From positions 1 to 64,000 of the forward strand of contig NZ_JAHKRK010000002.1 of assembly GCF_019396355.1 (NCBI RefSeq): a DNA stretch of 64,000 nt, written 5' to 3'. The notes under the pieces are model-generated. The model made no database searches. It saw only the letters and a list, made by a program, of their open reading frames with translations, and had not been told where the DNA came from. This document shows positions 1 through 9,052 of this stretch, in pieces. The position numbers were made by a program, and so were the translations under genes. Numbering within the stretch: the first letter of the stretch is position 1; each line of letters begins with the position of its first letter. This DNA is from Pseudonocardia nigra. GTDB taxonomy: Bacteria > Actinomycetota > Actinomycetes > Mycobacteriales > Pseudonocardiaceae.

Positions 1-191
1 TTCGTGGTGCCGGGAAGGCCCCCAGGCCTCAGACTTTGCTTCGGGCTAGACGCACCAATGCCAACCGAGCTCAGCCGGACCCGACCCGATTCTCATACCT
101 CGTGGCGGCCGAAGGCCATGGGGGACTTTGCTGCAACTCGGCGGCTCGTGCGCGGCCCCACCCGTTCGATACGGCGGCCGCCCGGACGCCG

Positions 192-1484
192 CTACGCCAG
201 CGCCGCGAGCACCGCCTCGACCGCGTCGTCGAGCGCCACGGCCTGCTGCTCGCCCGAGGCGAGGTCCTTGAGCCCGATCGTCCCGGCCTCGAGGTCGCGC
301 TCGCCCAGGACGAGGGCGAACTGCGCACCGGAGCGGTCGGCGGCCTTCATCGCGCCCTTGAGGCCCCGGCCCCCGTAGGCGATGTCGACCCGGACGCCGG
401 CGCGGCGCAGCTGCGCGGCCAGCACGACCAGCCGCCGCTTCGCCGCGTCGCCGAGCGGCACCCCGAAGACCTCGCAGCGCGCCTCCGACCACGGCGCCAG
501 GCCCTCGGCGCGACAGGCGAGCAGCGTGCGGTCCACCCCCAGCCCGAAGCCGACCCCGGAGAGCGCCTGCCCGCCGAGGGTCTCCATCAGCCCGTCGTAG
601 CGGCCGCCGCCGCCGATCCCGGACTGGGAGCCGAGGCCGTCGTGCACGAACTCGAACGTCGTCTTCGTGTAATAGTCCAGGCCGCGCACCATCCGCGGGT
701 TCTCCGCGTAGGCGACGCCGAGGTCGTCGAGGTGCTGCTTCACGGCGGCGTGGTGCTCGGACGACGCCGTGGACAGGTGGTCGACCAGCAGCGGTGCCCC
801 TTCGAGCAGCGCCCGCACCTCGGGGCGCTTGTCGTCGAGCACCCGCAGCGGGTTGAGCTGCGCGCGGCCCCGCGTGGCCTCGTCGAGCGGCAGGCCGGCG
901 AGGAACTCCTGCAGGCGCTCCCGGTACGCCGGCCGGCACTCGGCGTCGCCGAGCGAGGTGATCTCCAGCCGGTAGCCGGTGAGGCCGAGTGCCCGGAAGC
1001 CCTCGTCGGCGATCGCGATGACCTCGGCGTCGAGCGCGGGGTCGTCGACGCCGATCGCCTCGACGCCCACCTGCTGCAGCTGCCGGTAGCGCCCGGCCTG
1101 TGGCCGCTCGTACCGGAAGAACGGGCCCGCGTAGCGCAGCTTGACGGGCAGCCCGCCGCGGTCGAGCCCGTGCTCGATGACCGCCCGCACGACGCCGGCC
1201 GTGCCCTCGGGGCGCAGCGTCACCGAGCGCTCGCCACGGTCGGAGAAGGTGTACATCTCCTTGCTCACGACGTCGGTGGACTCGCCGACCCCGCGCGCGT
1301 AGAGCCCGGTCTCCTCGAACACGGGCAGCTCCAGCAGCCCGTACCCGGCCCGGTCGGCCGCCGCGATCAGCGTGTTCCGCACGTGCTCGAACCCCGCCGA
1401 CTCCGACGGGTAGTACTCCGGCACGCCCTTGGGCGCCGCGAAGCCGGTGACCTTCTGCTGCGCGGTCTCGTCCAGTGTCGTCAC
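192..1484 (-). CDS. hisS: Histidyl-tRNA synthetase
   Basis: Class II aminoacyl-tRNA synthetase that charges tRNA-His in the cytoplasm. The 430-residue product shows motif 2 (RPEGT at about 91-95, then FRYERPQ at 123-129), the histidine-specific RGLDYYTKT block, the GGGGRYDGL motif and a C-terminal anticodon-binding domain (about 340-430); length is normal for the family. I chose the GTG at 1484 because the protein then begins [10 protein letters not shown], and this codon overlaps the stop of the upstream MBL hydrolase as GTGA, with GGAG just upstream. The frame stays open much further 5', but that stretch encodes nothing HisS-like. The pairing with an MBL hydrolase is conserved in actinobacteria. 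Confidence 0.97.
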   Translation of the reverse strand: MTTLDETAQQKVTGFAAPKGVPEYYPSESAGFEHVRNTLIAAADRAGYGLLELPVFEETGLYARGVGESTDVVSKEMYTFSDRGERSVTLRPEGTAGVVRAVIEHGLDRGGLPVKLRYAGPFFRYERPQAGRYRQLQQVGVEAIGVDDPALDAEVIAIADEGFRALGLTGYRLEITSLGDAECRPAYRERLQEFLAGLPLDEATRGRAQLNPLRVLDDKRPEVRALLEGAPLLVDHLSTASSEHHAAVKQHLDDLGVAYAENPRMVRGLDYYTKTTFEFVHDGLGSQSGIGGGGRYDGLMETLGGQALSGVGFGLGVDRTLLACRAEGLAPWSEARCEVFGVPLGDAAKRRLVVLAAQLRRAGVRVDIAYGGRGLKGAMKAADRSGAQFALVLGERDLEAGTIGLKDLASGEQQAVALDDAVEAVLAALA

Positions 1485-2170
1485 AGTCCCCGCTCCTTCA
1501 CCGGCACGCCGAGCCCCCGCAGGAACGGGTTGGACGCGCGCTCGCGGCCGACGGTGGTGGTGGGGCCGTGCCCGGGCAGCACGACCGCTGAGTCGTCGTG
1601 AGTGAGGAGCTTGTCGCGCAGGCTCGCCATCATCTGCGCGAGGTTGCCGCCCGGCAGGTCGGTGCGCCCGATCGAGCCCGCGAACAGCGTGTCGCCCGCC
1701 AGGATCACCTCGACGCCCTCCTCGGTCGGGGTCGTGAACACCACGGACCCGCGGGTGTGCCCGGGGGTGTGGTCGACCCGCAGGGTCAGCCCGGCCAGCT
1801 CCAGGCTCGCGCCGTCGGACAGCTCGCGCACCTCGCGCGGCTCGCGCATCTCCATCCGCCCGCCGAAGAACGCCCGCGACTCCTCGGACAGTCCCTTCAT
1901 CGGGTCGGCGAGCATCTCCCGGTCGTCGGGGTGGATCCAGGCCGGCACGTCGTGACCGTCGCACACCGGCGACACCGAGAACGTGTGGTCGAAATGCCCG
2001 TGGGTGAGCAGCACGGCCACCGGGGTGAGCCGGTGCTCGGCGAGCAGCGCGTCCAGGGGTTCGACGGCGTCCTGGCCGGGGTCGACCACCACGCACGCCT
2101 CCCCCGGACCGCCTGCCACCACATAGCAGTTGGTCTGGAACGAACCGGCCGGGAAACCTGCAACGAGCAC
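1481..2170 (-). CDS. MBL-fold hydrolase (glyoxalase II-like)
   Basis: A 229-residue metallo-beta-lactamase fold hydrolase. The metal site is clear: THGHFDH at 56-62, a GHTRGS histidine near 136, [14 protein letters not shown] around 155 and the final LPGHGP histidine near 200. The family hydrolyses thioesters such as S-lactoylglutathione; in an actinobacterium lacking glutathione the natural substrate may be a mycothiol or other thioester (inference). It lies directly upstream of hisS and overlaps it by 4 nt, so the two are probably translationally coupled. The same neighbour occurs in mycobacteria next to hisS. Confidence 0.9.
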   Translation of the reverse strand: MLVAGFPAGSFQTNCYVVAGGPGEACVVVDPGQDAVEPLDALLAEHRLTPVAVLLTHGHFDHTFSVSPVCDGHDVPAWIHPDDREMLADPMKGLSEESRAFFGGRMEMREPREVRELSDGASLELAGLTLRVDHTPGHTRGSVVFTTPTEEGVEVILAGDTLFAGSIGRTDLPGGNLAQMMASLRDKLLTHDDSAVVLPGHGPTTTVGRERASNPFLRGLGVPVKERGL

Positions 2171-2201
2171 GTGACCAGCCTAGAGGGGCGACGCACCCGG
2201 G

Positions 2202-3041
2202 TTACGACGCCCGCCGGAACGCCTCCGCGTGCTCGGCGGCCCACTGGGTGAACGTGCGCGGCTCACGTCGCGTGACCTCCCGGACCGTCGGCAGCACCGG
2301 CGACTCGTCGAGGTCACCGTCGACGTAGAACTTCACGAACGCGTCGACGTACTTCTGCGGCATCGACGCACCCATCTCCGCGACGGCGTCGGCGTCGGGG
2401 ATCCCCTCGAACCGCAGGTTCCGGCCGAGCACCTCGCCGAGGACGCGCACCCGGTCGGCGGGCAGCAGCGCCTGCGGGCCGGTGAGGCGCAGCGCCTCGC
2501 CGTCGTACCCGCCGTCGAGCAGCACCGTGGCCGCGACGGCGGCGATGTCGGCGGGGTCGATCACCGCGGCGGCCACGCCCGGGAACGCGGCACGGACCAC
2601 GTCACCGGCCGCCAGCTGGGACGTCCACTGCAGCGCGTTGGTCATGAACATCGACGGCCGCAGGAACGTCCACGCGACGCCGGACGAGCGCACGGCCTCC
2701 TCGGAGCGGATGTGGTAAGCGGCCACGGCGTTGCTCATGTCCCCGGACGGCACCGCCGCGCTGGACAGCAGCGCGACCCGGGCCACGCCGGCCCGCCTGA
2801 TCTCCGCGAGCAGGCCGGGCATGTCGGCGTAGCCGCTCATGAGGAAGACACCGTCGACACCCGCGAGCAGCGGCAAGATCGTCTCGGGCCGGTCGAGGTC
2901 GCCCGCCACCGGCTCGACGGTGGACGGCCACGCCACCGACCCCGGTCTTCGCGACAGCGCCCGCACCGGCTCCCCCCGTTCGGCCAGCTCCCGCACCACC
3001 GCCCCGCCGGCGTTGCCGGTCGCGCCCGTCACCAGGATCAT
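2202..3041 (-). CDS. NmrA-like NAD(P)-binding reductase
   Basis: A 279-residue atypical short-chain dehydrogenase of the NmrA/quinone oxidoreductase 2 type. The N-terminus carries the Rossmann signature TGATGNAGGAVV (residues 5-16) and the body runs through the usual LRPSMFMTN and PADIAAVAA blocks. Such proteins bind NADP(H), reducing small carbonyl or quinone substrates or acting as redox sensors; the substrate cannot be told here. ATG at 3041 is preceded by a purine-rich GGTGGGG. The gene sits between the MBL hydrolase and ppi, which are adjacent in mycobacteria, so it looks like an insertion in the conserved block. Confidence 0.85.
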   Translation of the reverse strand: MILVTGATGNAGGAVVRELAERGEPVRALSRRPGSVAWPSTVEPVAGDLDRPETILPLLAGVDGVFLMSGYADMPGLLAEIRRAGVARVALLSSAAVPSGDMSNAVAAYHIRSEEAVRSSGVAWTFLRPSMFMTNALQWTSQLAAGDVVRAAFPGVAAAVIDPADIAAVAATVLLDGGYDGEALRLTGPQALLPADRVRVLGEVLGRNLRFEGIPDADAVAEMGASMPQKYVDAFVKFYVDGDLDESPVLPTVREVTRREPRTFTQWAAEHAEAFRRAS

Positions 3042-3158
3042 GTCCCCACCCCCAGTCACAACCGTTCCCCGTCGCACGCACCGTAGCGAGCCACTCGCCC
3101 GATTCTCAGGAACGCTCGTTATCCTGCGGCCGATTCCGGCGAGGACGAGGGAGAACCG

Positions 3159-3992
3159 GTGGCGACCAACCAGATGCGGCGCGAGGCGGCGAAGCGGAAG
3201 CTGGAGAACCAGCAGAAGCGGCGCGCCGAGCAGGCCCGGCGCCGGCAGCGCACCGCCATCATCACCTCCGCCGCGGTGGTCGTGGTGGTCGTCGTCGGTG
3301 TCGTGCTGCTGAGCACGGTCGGCCTCGGCGGCGACGACCAGGCGGCGCAGGACCCGGCCGCCGACCCCAGCGCCGTCCCCGCCGCGCTGGGCGACTGCAC
3401 GTTCACCCCCACGCCGGACGAGCCCGCGGCCAAGCCCGCCCCGGTGCCGTCGCTGACGACGGCACCGACGACCGGCACCGTCCCGGTGACGCTCCAGACG
3501 GATCAGGGCGCCATCCCGCTGACGCTGGACCGGGCGACCGGTCCGTGCGCCGTGGAGAGCTTCCTGAACCTCGTCAACGCCGACTACTACGACAACACGC
3601 CCTGCCACCGGCTCACCACCAGCGACCTGCTGAAGGTCCTGCAGTGCGGCGACCCGACGGGCGAGGGCACCGGCGGGCCCGGCTACACGATCAACGACGA
3701 GCGCCCGACACACCTCGCCCCGTCCGACGCGGGCAGCGGAACCGTGGTGTACCCGCGCGGCACCGTGGCGATGGCGAAGACGAGCCTGCCGAACTCGGGG
3801 GGCAGCCAGTTCTTCCTCGTCTACGGCGACTCGAGCCTGCCCCCGGACTACACCGTGTTCGGCACCGTGGGCGAGGAGGGCCTCGCGACGCTGGACGCCA
3901 TCGCGCAGGCCGGTTCGGACGACGCCAACGGGCCGGGCGACGGCGCGCCGCTCACCCCGGTCACGATCCAGGACGTGACGACGGCCGCCTGA
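3159..3992 (+). CDS. ppiB: Membrane-anchored cyclophilin-type peptidyl-prolyl isomerase
   Basis: A 277-residue peptidyl-prolyl cis-trans isomerase that speeds folding of exported proteins. Residues 1-31 are strongly basic, 32-56 form one transmembrane helix (a long run of valines), a Pro/Ala linker follows and the cyclophilin domain occupies about 110-277. The catalytic surface is recognisable as PCHRLTT, LQCGDPTG and NSGGSQFFLVY, the variant form of mycobacterial PpiB. The N-in topology puts the domain outside the membrane. GTG at 3159 follows a GAGGACGAGGGAG stretch. The gene is divergent from the NmrA-like gene and normally lies next to rel; here about 8 kb has been inserted between them. 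Confidence 0.92.
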   Translation: MATNQMRREAAKRKLENQQKRRAEQARRRQRTAIITSAAVVVVVVVGVVLLSTVGLGGDDQAAQDPAADPSAVPAALGDCTFTPTPDEPAAKPAPVPSLTTAPTTGTVPVTLQTDQGAIPLTLDRATGPCAVESFLNLVNADYYDNTPCHRLTTSDLLKVLQCGDPTGEGTGGPGYTINDERPTHLAPSDAGSGTVVYPRGTVAMAKTSLPNSGGSQFFLVYGDSSLPPDYTVFGTVGEEGLATLDAIAQAGSDDANGPGDGAPLTPVTIQDVTTAA

Positions 3993-4173
3993 CGCGACTG
4001 GGCGCCCACCGGGCGCGTGCTCCGGCGCCCGGTCGCTCCGGGGCGCGGGGGTGAGCGGCGCCTCCGCGACGGTGAGCGCACCCGATGGGGTGAGTACGTG
4101 GGCGACCGCGGCGACGCACCGCTCGAGTCCGCGACGAGCTCCACCCGACCGGTTGCGCATGCCGCTCGACCGG

Positions 4174-4189
4174 GTGAGCACGTGCTCAC
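4174..4189. promoter_or_regulatory. 16-bp perfect palindrome upstream of the esterase
   Basis: GTGAGCACGTGCTCAC is a perfect 16-bp palindrome centred 60 bp before the ATG of the lipoprotein esterase. A related half, GTGAGTACGTG, occurs about 80 bp further upstream. The position fits an operator for a dimeric repressor, but no regulator gene lies next to it, so the binding protein is unknown. The rest of the 248-bp gap between ppi and the esterase holds nothing else I can identify. Confidence 0.45.
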
Positions 4190-4240
4190 TTCATGGTGGG
4201 GGCCGCCGGGGCGGCCGTTCGGGCATGGCAGCATCGGGTC

Positions 4241-5869
4241 ATGCGCCGCCGACTCGAACTCCCGGCGGCGGCCCTCGTCGGCGCGGTGCTGGTCGCCTCC
4301 TGCTCCACCCCCGAGGAACCGCCCGCTGCGCCCCCGCTCGCCGAGCGCGTCACGGTCGAGCAGGGTGAGCTCCGCGGCGTCGCCGACGGCGACGTCCTGC
4401 GCTACCAGGCCATCCCGTATGCCGCGCCGCCCGTCGGGGACCTGCGCTGGCAGGCGCCGCAGCCGCCGCAGGGCTGGTCGGGCACCCGCGACGCCACCGA
4501 GCCGGGCGACCGCTGCGCCCAGCTCGCCGCCCCGCCGGACGCGCCGCACGCCACGGCGGGCAGCGTCAGCGAGGACTGCCTGACGCTGAACATCACGGCG
4601 CCGGCCGGCACCACGCCGAGCTCGCGGCTGCCGGTACTCGTCTGGATCCACGGGGGCGGGTTCAGCGCGGGCGCGGGGAGCGACGTCGACCCGCGCCGGC
4701 TCGCCGAGGCCGGCCCACTGGTCGTCGTCACGATCAACTACCGGCTGGGCATCTTCGGATTCCTCGGCCTGCCCGGGCTGCCCGACTCGGGCACGTTCGG
4801 GCTGATGGACCAGCAGGCGGCGCTGGCCTGGGTACAGCACAACATCGCCGCGTTCGGCGGCGACCCGGGCAGTGTCACGATCGCGGGGGAGTCGGCGGGT
4901 GCCGATGGCGTCTGCGCCCAGCTCGCGTCACCGACGGCGGTGGGGCTGTTCCACCGCGCGATCATGCAGAGCGGTGGGTGCAACGCCGCGAACATCATCG
5001 ACGTGATCCGGCCCGGCACCGGGCCGGGCGGTGACACCTGGAAGCCGCTGCCGCTGGTGCAGGCCGCCGGGCGCACGGCCGCCGCGGCGTTCGGCTGCAC
5101 CGACCCGGCCACCGAGCTCGCCTGCATGCGCGCGGTGCCCGCCGAGCGGCTCGTGTCTGGGGCCGGGGTGTACTGGAGCCCCGCCACCGGCACGCCGACG
5201 CTGCCCCGCCGCCCGTCGGACCTGATCGTGGACCGCGACCTGCGGCCGGTCCCGGTGCTCGCCGGCACCACCCGGGACGAGGGCACCCTGTTCACCGCCG
5301 CGTTCTACGACCGGGCGGGCACGCCGCTCACCGACAGCGGCTTCCGCGCGCTGCTCGCCGCCGTCGCCCCGGCGCAGACCGAGGCGGCGGGCCGCGCCTA
5401 CCGGCTCATCGACCGCTCCCCCGGCCGCGCCTGGGCCGACGTGATCACCGACCACGGCTACGCCTGCCCCGCCCTGCCCACCTATGCGGGGCTGAGCGAG
5501 CGGGCCCCGGTGTACGCCTACGAGTTCGCCGATCCCACCGCGCCGTCACCGTTCGTCGCGCTGCCGCCCGACCTCGCCGACGGCGTCACGCACGGCGCGG
5601 AGATGCCCTACCTGTTCGACCTCGTCCCCGGCCAGCCCGAGCTCACCCCGGACCAGCAGGCACTGGCCGCGGAAATGGTGGCCCGGTGGGCGCGCTTCGC
5701 TGCCACCGGCGACCCGAACAGCGGCGACGCGAACGCGCCGGTGGAGATCACCTGGCCGCGCTGGACCGGCGCCGGCACGATCCTCACGATCACCGGCCCC
5801 GGGATGGGGACGCTCCCGCGGCCCGCCGCCGACTTCGCCGCCGACCACCACTGCGCCATCTGGGGCTGA
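4241..5869 (+). CDS. Type B carboxylesterase, lipoprotein
   Basis: A 542-residue carboxylesterase of the cholinesterase/para-nitrobenzyl esterase family, anchored outside the membrane. The N-terminus is a lipoprotein signal with lipobox VASC (Cys21). Family landmarks: EDCLTLNI, the HGGGF oxyanion loop, catalytic Ser in GESAG near residue 217, Glu in TTRDEG near 347 and His in THGAEMPY near 451. It should hydrolyse carboxylic esters of extracellular substrates. I preferred ATG 4241 over an in-frame GTG 48 nt upstream because it gives a proper lipoprotein signal. It converges on the glycosyltransferase gene, with only 7 nt between stop codons. Confidence 0.9.
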   Translation: MRRRLELPAAALVGAVLVASCSTPEEPPAAPPLAERVTVEQGELRGVADGDVLRYQAIPYAAPPVGDLRWQAPQPPQGWSGTRDATEPGDRCAQLAAPPDAPHATAGSVSEDCLTLNITAPAGTTPSSRLPVLVWIHGGGFSAGAGSDVDPRRLAEAGPLVVVTINYRLGIFGFLGLPGLPDSGTFGLMDQQAALAWVQHNIAAFGGDPGSVTIAGESAGADGVCAQLASPTAVGLFHRAIMQSGGCNAANIIDVIRPGTGPGGDTWKPLPLVQAAGRTAAAAFGCTDPATELACMRAVPAERLVSGAGVYWSPATGTPTLPRRPSDLIVDRDLRPVPVLAGTTRDEGTLFTAAFYDRAGTPLTDSGFRALLAAVAPAQTEAAGRAYRLIDRSPGRAWADVITDHGYACPALPTYAGLSERAPVYAYEFADPTAPSPFVALPPDLADGVTHGAEMPYLFDLVPGQPELTPDQQALAAEMVARWARFAATGDPNSGDANAPVEITWPRWTGAGTILTITGPGMGTLPRPAADFAADHHCAIWG

Positions 5870-5876
5870 GCCCGGC

Positions 5877-6584
5877 TCAGTGGGCCCGGCGCCCCCGCCG
5901 GGTCCCGCGCTCGTAGCGGCGGCGGATCCGCTCCGGGTCGACGCCGAGCAGGTACTGCAGCTTCAGCCACTGCATCAGCACGATCATCCGCCACGGCCCG
6001 TGTGCGGCGATGCGCCGCGCGGACGCGGTGACGGCGACGTCGAGCACCGCAAGCCGCCCGCGCCGGGCCAGCCGCCGCGACATCTCGAAGTCCTCCATGA
6101 GCGGCAGCTCCGGGAAGCCGCCGAGCGCGTCGAACACGGTCCGCCGGACGAACATCGCCTGGTCCCCGAACACCTGGTGCAGCCGGCGCGCCCGCAGGTT
6201 CGACGTCACCCGCAGCCAGTCCAGCCCCGGCGAGCGGCGGTCGAACGCCAGGCGCAGGCCACCGCCGACCACCCGGGGGTCGGCCAGCGCGGCCCGCAGC
6301 GCCCCGAGGGCCGCGGGCGGCACGACACAGTCGGCGTGCACGAACCAGAGCACGTCGCCCGAGGTCGCCGCGGCGCCGGCGTTCAGCTGCCTGCCCCGGC
6401 CGCGGGGCGCGGTGACGGTGCGGGCATGGCGGGCGGCGAGCGCTGCGGTGCCGTCGGTGCTGCCGCCGTCCACCACCACCAGCTCACACTCCGGGAAGTC
6501 CGTGCGCAGGCGCAGCAGGCACGCCTCGATCCCGGCGGCCTCGTCGAGCACCGGGACCACGATTGAAACCGTCGTCCGAGTCAC
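5877..6584 (-). CDS. GT2-type glycosyltransferase (TIGR04283 family)
   Basis: A 235-residue GT-A glycosyltransferase with the family 2 start VSIVVPVLDEA, donor-site motif DGGSTDG (39-45), FVHADC near 85 as the DxD equivalent, and ELPLMEDFEMSRRL as the acceptor-side acidic motif. The C-terminus is amphipathic and basic (WLKLQYLLGV). The family is named after arsenosugar biosynthesis, but no arsenic methyltransferase or other arsenosugar gene is here, so the product is unknown. The GTG start at 6584 overlaps the stop of the DUF2064 gene as GTGA; the two families are repeatedly found together. Confidence 0.87.
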   Translation of the reverse strand: MTRTTVSIVVPVLDEAAGIEACLLRLRTDFPECELVVVDGGSTDGTAALAARHARTVTAPRGRGRQLNAGAAATSGDVLWFVHADCVVPPAALGALRAALADPRVVGGGLRLAFDRRSPGLDWLRVTSNLRARRLHQVFGDQAMFVRRTVFDALGGFPELPLMEDFEMSRRLARRGRLAVLDVAVTASARRIAAHGPWRMIVLMQWLKLQYLLGVDPERIRRRYERGTRRGRRAH

Positions 6585-7252
6585 GTCAGGAGCCCGGTGA
6601 CGGCGCGCGGGACGCGCGGGTCGGCGGCGAGCGCGGCTGCGTCGGCGGGGGTGTCGAGGTCGTGCTCCGGCCCGATCAGCGCGACGGTGAGCCCGGCCGC
6701 GGCGGCCGCGTCGAGGCTGCGGGCGAGCATATCGGGGCCGCCCCAGCAGGACGGCGGGATCGCGAACGCGGCCGGCCGGGGCGTCGCGAGCGCCACCAGG
6801 TAGTAGCCCCCGTCCCGGGCGGGGCCGAAGACCACGTCGACGCCTCCCGCGAGCCCTTCCGCGGCCGCCGCGAGGTGCTCCTCGCCCAGCACGGGGCAGT
6901 CGGTGCCGACCAGCACGACCGGCGCGGCGCGCAGCGCGTGCACGTGCGCGACGGCCGCGGCCATCCGTTCCCCGAGATCGCCCTCGCACTGGGGGAACAG
7001 CGTCGCGGCCCCCACCAGCGGGGCCACGAGCTCGGCCGGTCCGGCGCAGGCGACGAACACCGCGCCCGGCGCGGCCCGCTCCGCCGTCGCCGCCGTGTGC
7101 CGGATGAGCTCGGCCTGCAGCCGTGCGCAGCCCGCCGGACCCAGCAGCGGCTCCAGGCGCGTCTTCGCCCGGCCGGGCACCGGTGCCTTCGCCATGATCA
7201 GGAGACCAGGGCCCGGCGACGATCCGGTTCCCGGGTGCGCGGCGAACACCAC
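6581..7252 (-). CDS. DUF2064/TIGR04282-family nucleotidyl/glycosyltransferase
   Basis: A 223-residue GT-A fold protein of the DUF2064 (TIGR04282) family, recognised by MAKAPVPGRAKTRL near the N-terminus, LVGTDCP as the metal/nucleotide site, GPARDGGYYL and a closing HDLDTPAD block. It forms a coupled pair with the GT2 gene that follows. The start is uncertain: the GTG at 7252 has no good ribosome binding site, and the ATG that begins MAKAPVPG is 19 codons downstream. Biochemical function is not established for the pair. Confidence 0.82.
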   Translation of the reverse strand: MVFAAHPGTGSSPGPGLLIMAKAPVPGRAKTRLEPLLGPAGCARLQAELIRHTAATAERAAPGAVFVACAGPAELVAPLVGAATLFPQCEGDLGERMAAAVAHVHALRAAPVVLVGTDCPVLGEEHLAAAAEGLAGGVDVVFGPARDGGYYLVALATPRPAAFAIPPSCWGGPDMLARSLDAAAAAGLTVALIGPEHDLDTPADAAALAADPRVPRAVTGLLT

Positions 7253-7382
7253 GGCGGCACCCTAGGGCAACGCGATCATCAAGAGGCCACGGTGGTGTGG
7301 GCCATGCTGGCCGCCGCCCCGGACTGGGGCGCGGTCGCCGGTGACCCGCTGCCGCAGTGCCTGGAGCTGCCCGCCGATCGGG

Positions 7383-8950
7383 TCAGAACGGTGGCGGATC
7401 GCTGTCGGCCTCGCTTCGCGGCGCCGGTTCGGCCGGCGGAGGCGGCGGTAGCGGCTCGGGTCGGTAGTCGTGCCGCTCGCTCAAGTAGCTGTGCCCGGTC
7501 GGGGTGATCCATTCGATGCCGCCGTCGGGATGAGCGAGGACCTGCCAGCCCGGTCGGTGCTTCGTCCTGTGGTGGTGCGGGCAGCCGTCCATCAGGTTCT
7601 TCTCCCCGGTGGGGCCTTCCGGGAACGGCACGATGTGGTCGAGTTCGGCGTCCAGGGCTCTCCGGCGACAGCTCGGGTGCCGGCAATACACGTCGCGGGC
7701 CCGGACGAAGTCGGCCAGCGCGGCGGGTGGCTTGTAGACCTTGCGGCCGTAGTCGAGCAGCGCCCCGGACAGCGGGTGACCAATCGGTGCCAGACGCTGT
7801 CGGCAGCGATCTCGCGGGCCAGATCAGCGGCGATCGGGCCGTAGCCGACGAGTTCGCAGGGCTGGTCGTCGCGCCCGAGCAGGGTGGAGTGCGGCATCAC
7901 GATCTGGACCAGCGGCTTGCCCGGGTTCACGGGCTGAGGCGCCGGACCGCACCACACCGTGCCGGCGGCCTGCTCGGGCTGAGTGGTGTCGGCGCTGTCG
8001 GGGTCGGCGCCGTCGACGCTGTGGCGGGCGTAGGTGATCTGCCCGGTCAGCAACGCAACCAGCAGGTCCGCGCGGCGCGCATCCATCCCCCGCGGGTCAC
8101 CGGCACCCATCCCGCGGGCGAGCCTGGTCAGCCACTGATGGGCCGAGTGCGCGTCCGGGGCGGACAGCATCGCCCACAGGGCGGCCATCCCGTCCTTCTC
8201 GTCCCCGACCACGACGCGGCGGTCCTTGCGGGCCTCCCGGTGCCGGTCGTTGGCGCCTTGCGGGTCGACGGCGATCACCGCCCGCGCCAAAGCCGCCCGC
8301 AGCTGCGCGAGGGTCTGCTTCGGGGCGCGGGCGAGCACCCGGTCCTGCACGGCGCCGGCCTGCTCCCGCGTCAGGTACTGGGTGGCCTCGCAGATCGCCC
8401 GGACCTTCGGCTGGTCGATCAGCCCGACCTCCCACACCTGCCGCGCACCGGCCAGTTCGGCGTCCAGCCGCACCGCCTCGGACAGCCGCGCTTTGGCGGT
8501 GCCGCGGGAGAGATGCAACGCCAGCCCGATCTCGTCGGGGGCGTACCGGCTCACCCCGGAGGCCTTGTCCGCCATGGCGAGGTCGCCGGCGTCGCCGGGA
8601 CGGCGGCGGGCGAACTCGGCCAGCAACCGCGCCTGCCGGGCCTGCGCCCACGCCACCAACCGATCGAACCCGATGATCCCGTCGACCAGGCTCGCATCCG
8701 ACATGACCGCCGGGTCGGCGGTCGAGGAATCCACGTCGAGCGCCAGCAACCCACACGGCCGCGCCCGCGCCAGCGTGAAATCGGCGACCGGCTCGGCATC
8801 CATGCCGGGCTGCCACTCCACCCCGCCGTCCTCGGTCGGCGCGGGCAGATCCAGCACATCCGCGGGCAACGACTCCAGCAGCTCCCGGAAAGCGAACTCG
8901 TCGAGACAGCCGTCGTCCACGAGGGACCCCGTGACCGACTCTTCGAACAT
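7383..8950 (-). pseudogene. DUF222/13E12-repeat HNH endonuclease, frameshifted
   Basis: Remnant of a DUF222 (13E12 repeat) protein with a C-terminal HNH nuclease domain, a family abundant in mycobacteria and Pseudonocardiaceae. Codons from ATG 8950 encode a normal DUF222 domain (LSRGTAKARLSEAVRL, QPKVRAICEATQYLT) to about 7775. The frame is then lost, and the HNH part continues in another frame: CRHPSC, LDHIVPFPEG, NLMDGCPHHHRTKH. Homologous reading suggests VTDPLSGALLDYGR, four bases longer than observed, so a 4-bp deletion between two ACC triplets would explain it. The intact halves suggest recent inactivation. A programmed shift is less likely because no slippery run is present. Confidence 0.85.
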
Positions 8951-9052
8951 ACGTTTGATTCTACCGTCCTGAGCGGCGGTTCGGCTGCTCTCGGCTCCCT
9001 CGGCGGTGAACGGCGTTCTCGGGGCGTCGGACGGTGGACGGGCGCGGAACTC

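Noticed and set aside
1-191. Gene fragment at the left edge
   Set aside because: Only short GC-driven frames and a repeated GACTTTGCT (32 and 124) are seen; nothing supports a coding region.
1484-2096. N-terminal extension of HisS
   Set aside because: The frame is open but lies over the MBL hydrolase gene and shows no synthetase similarity.
5877-7252. Arsenosugar biosynthesis
   Set aside because: The glycosyltransferase pair carries that family name, but no arsenic methyltransferase or radical SAM ArsS is here.
7253-7382. Remnant of a + strand gene (WAMLAAAPDWGAVAGDPLP)
   Set aside because: A short plausible peptide stretch, but too little sequence to assign and it may be chance.
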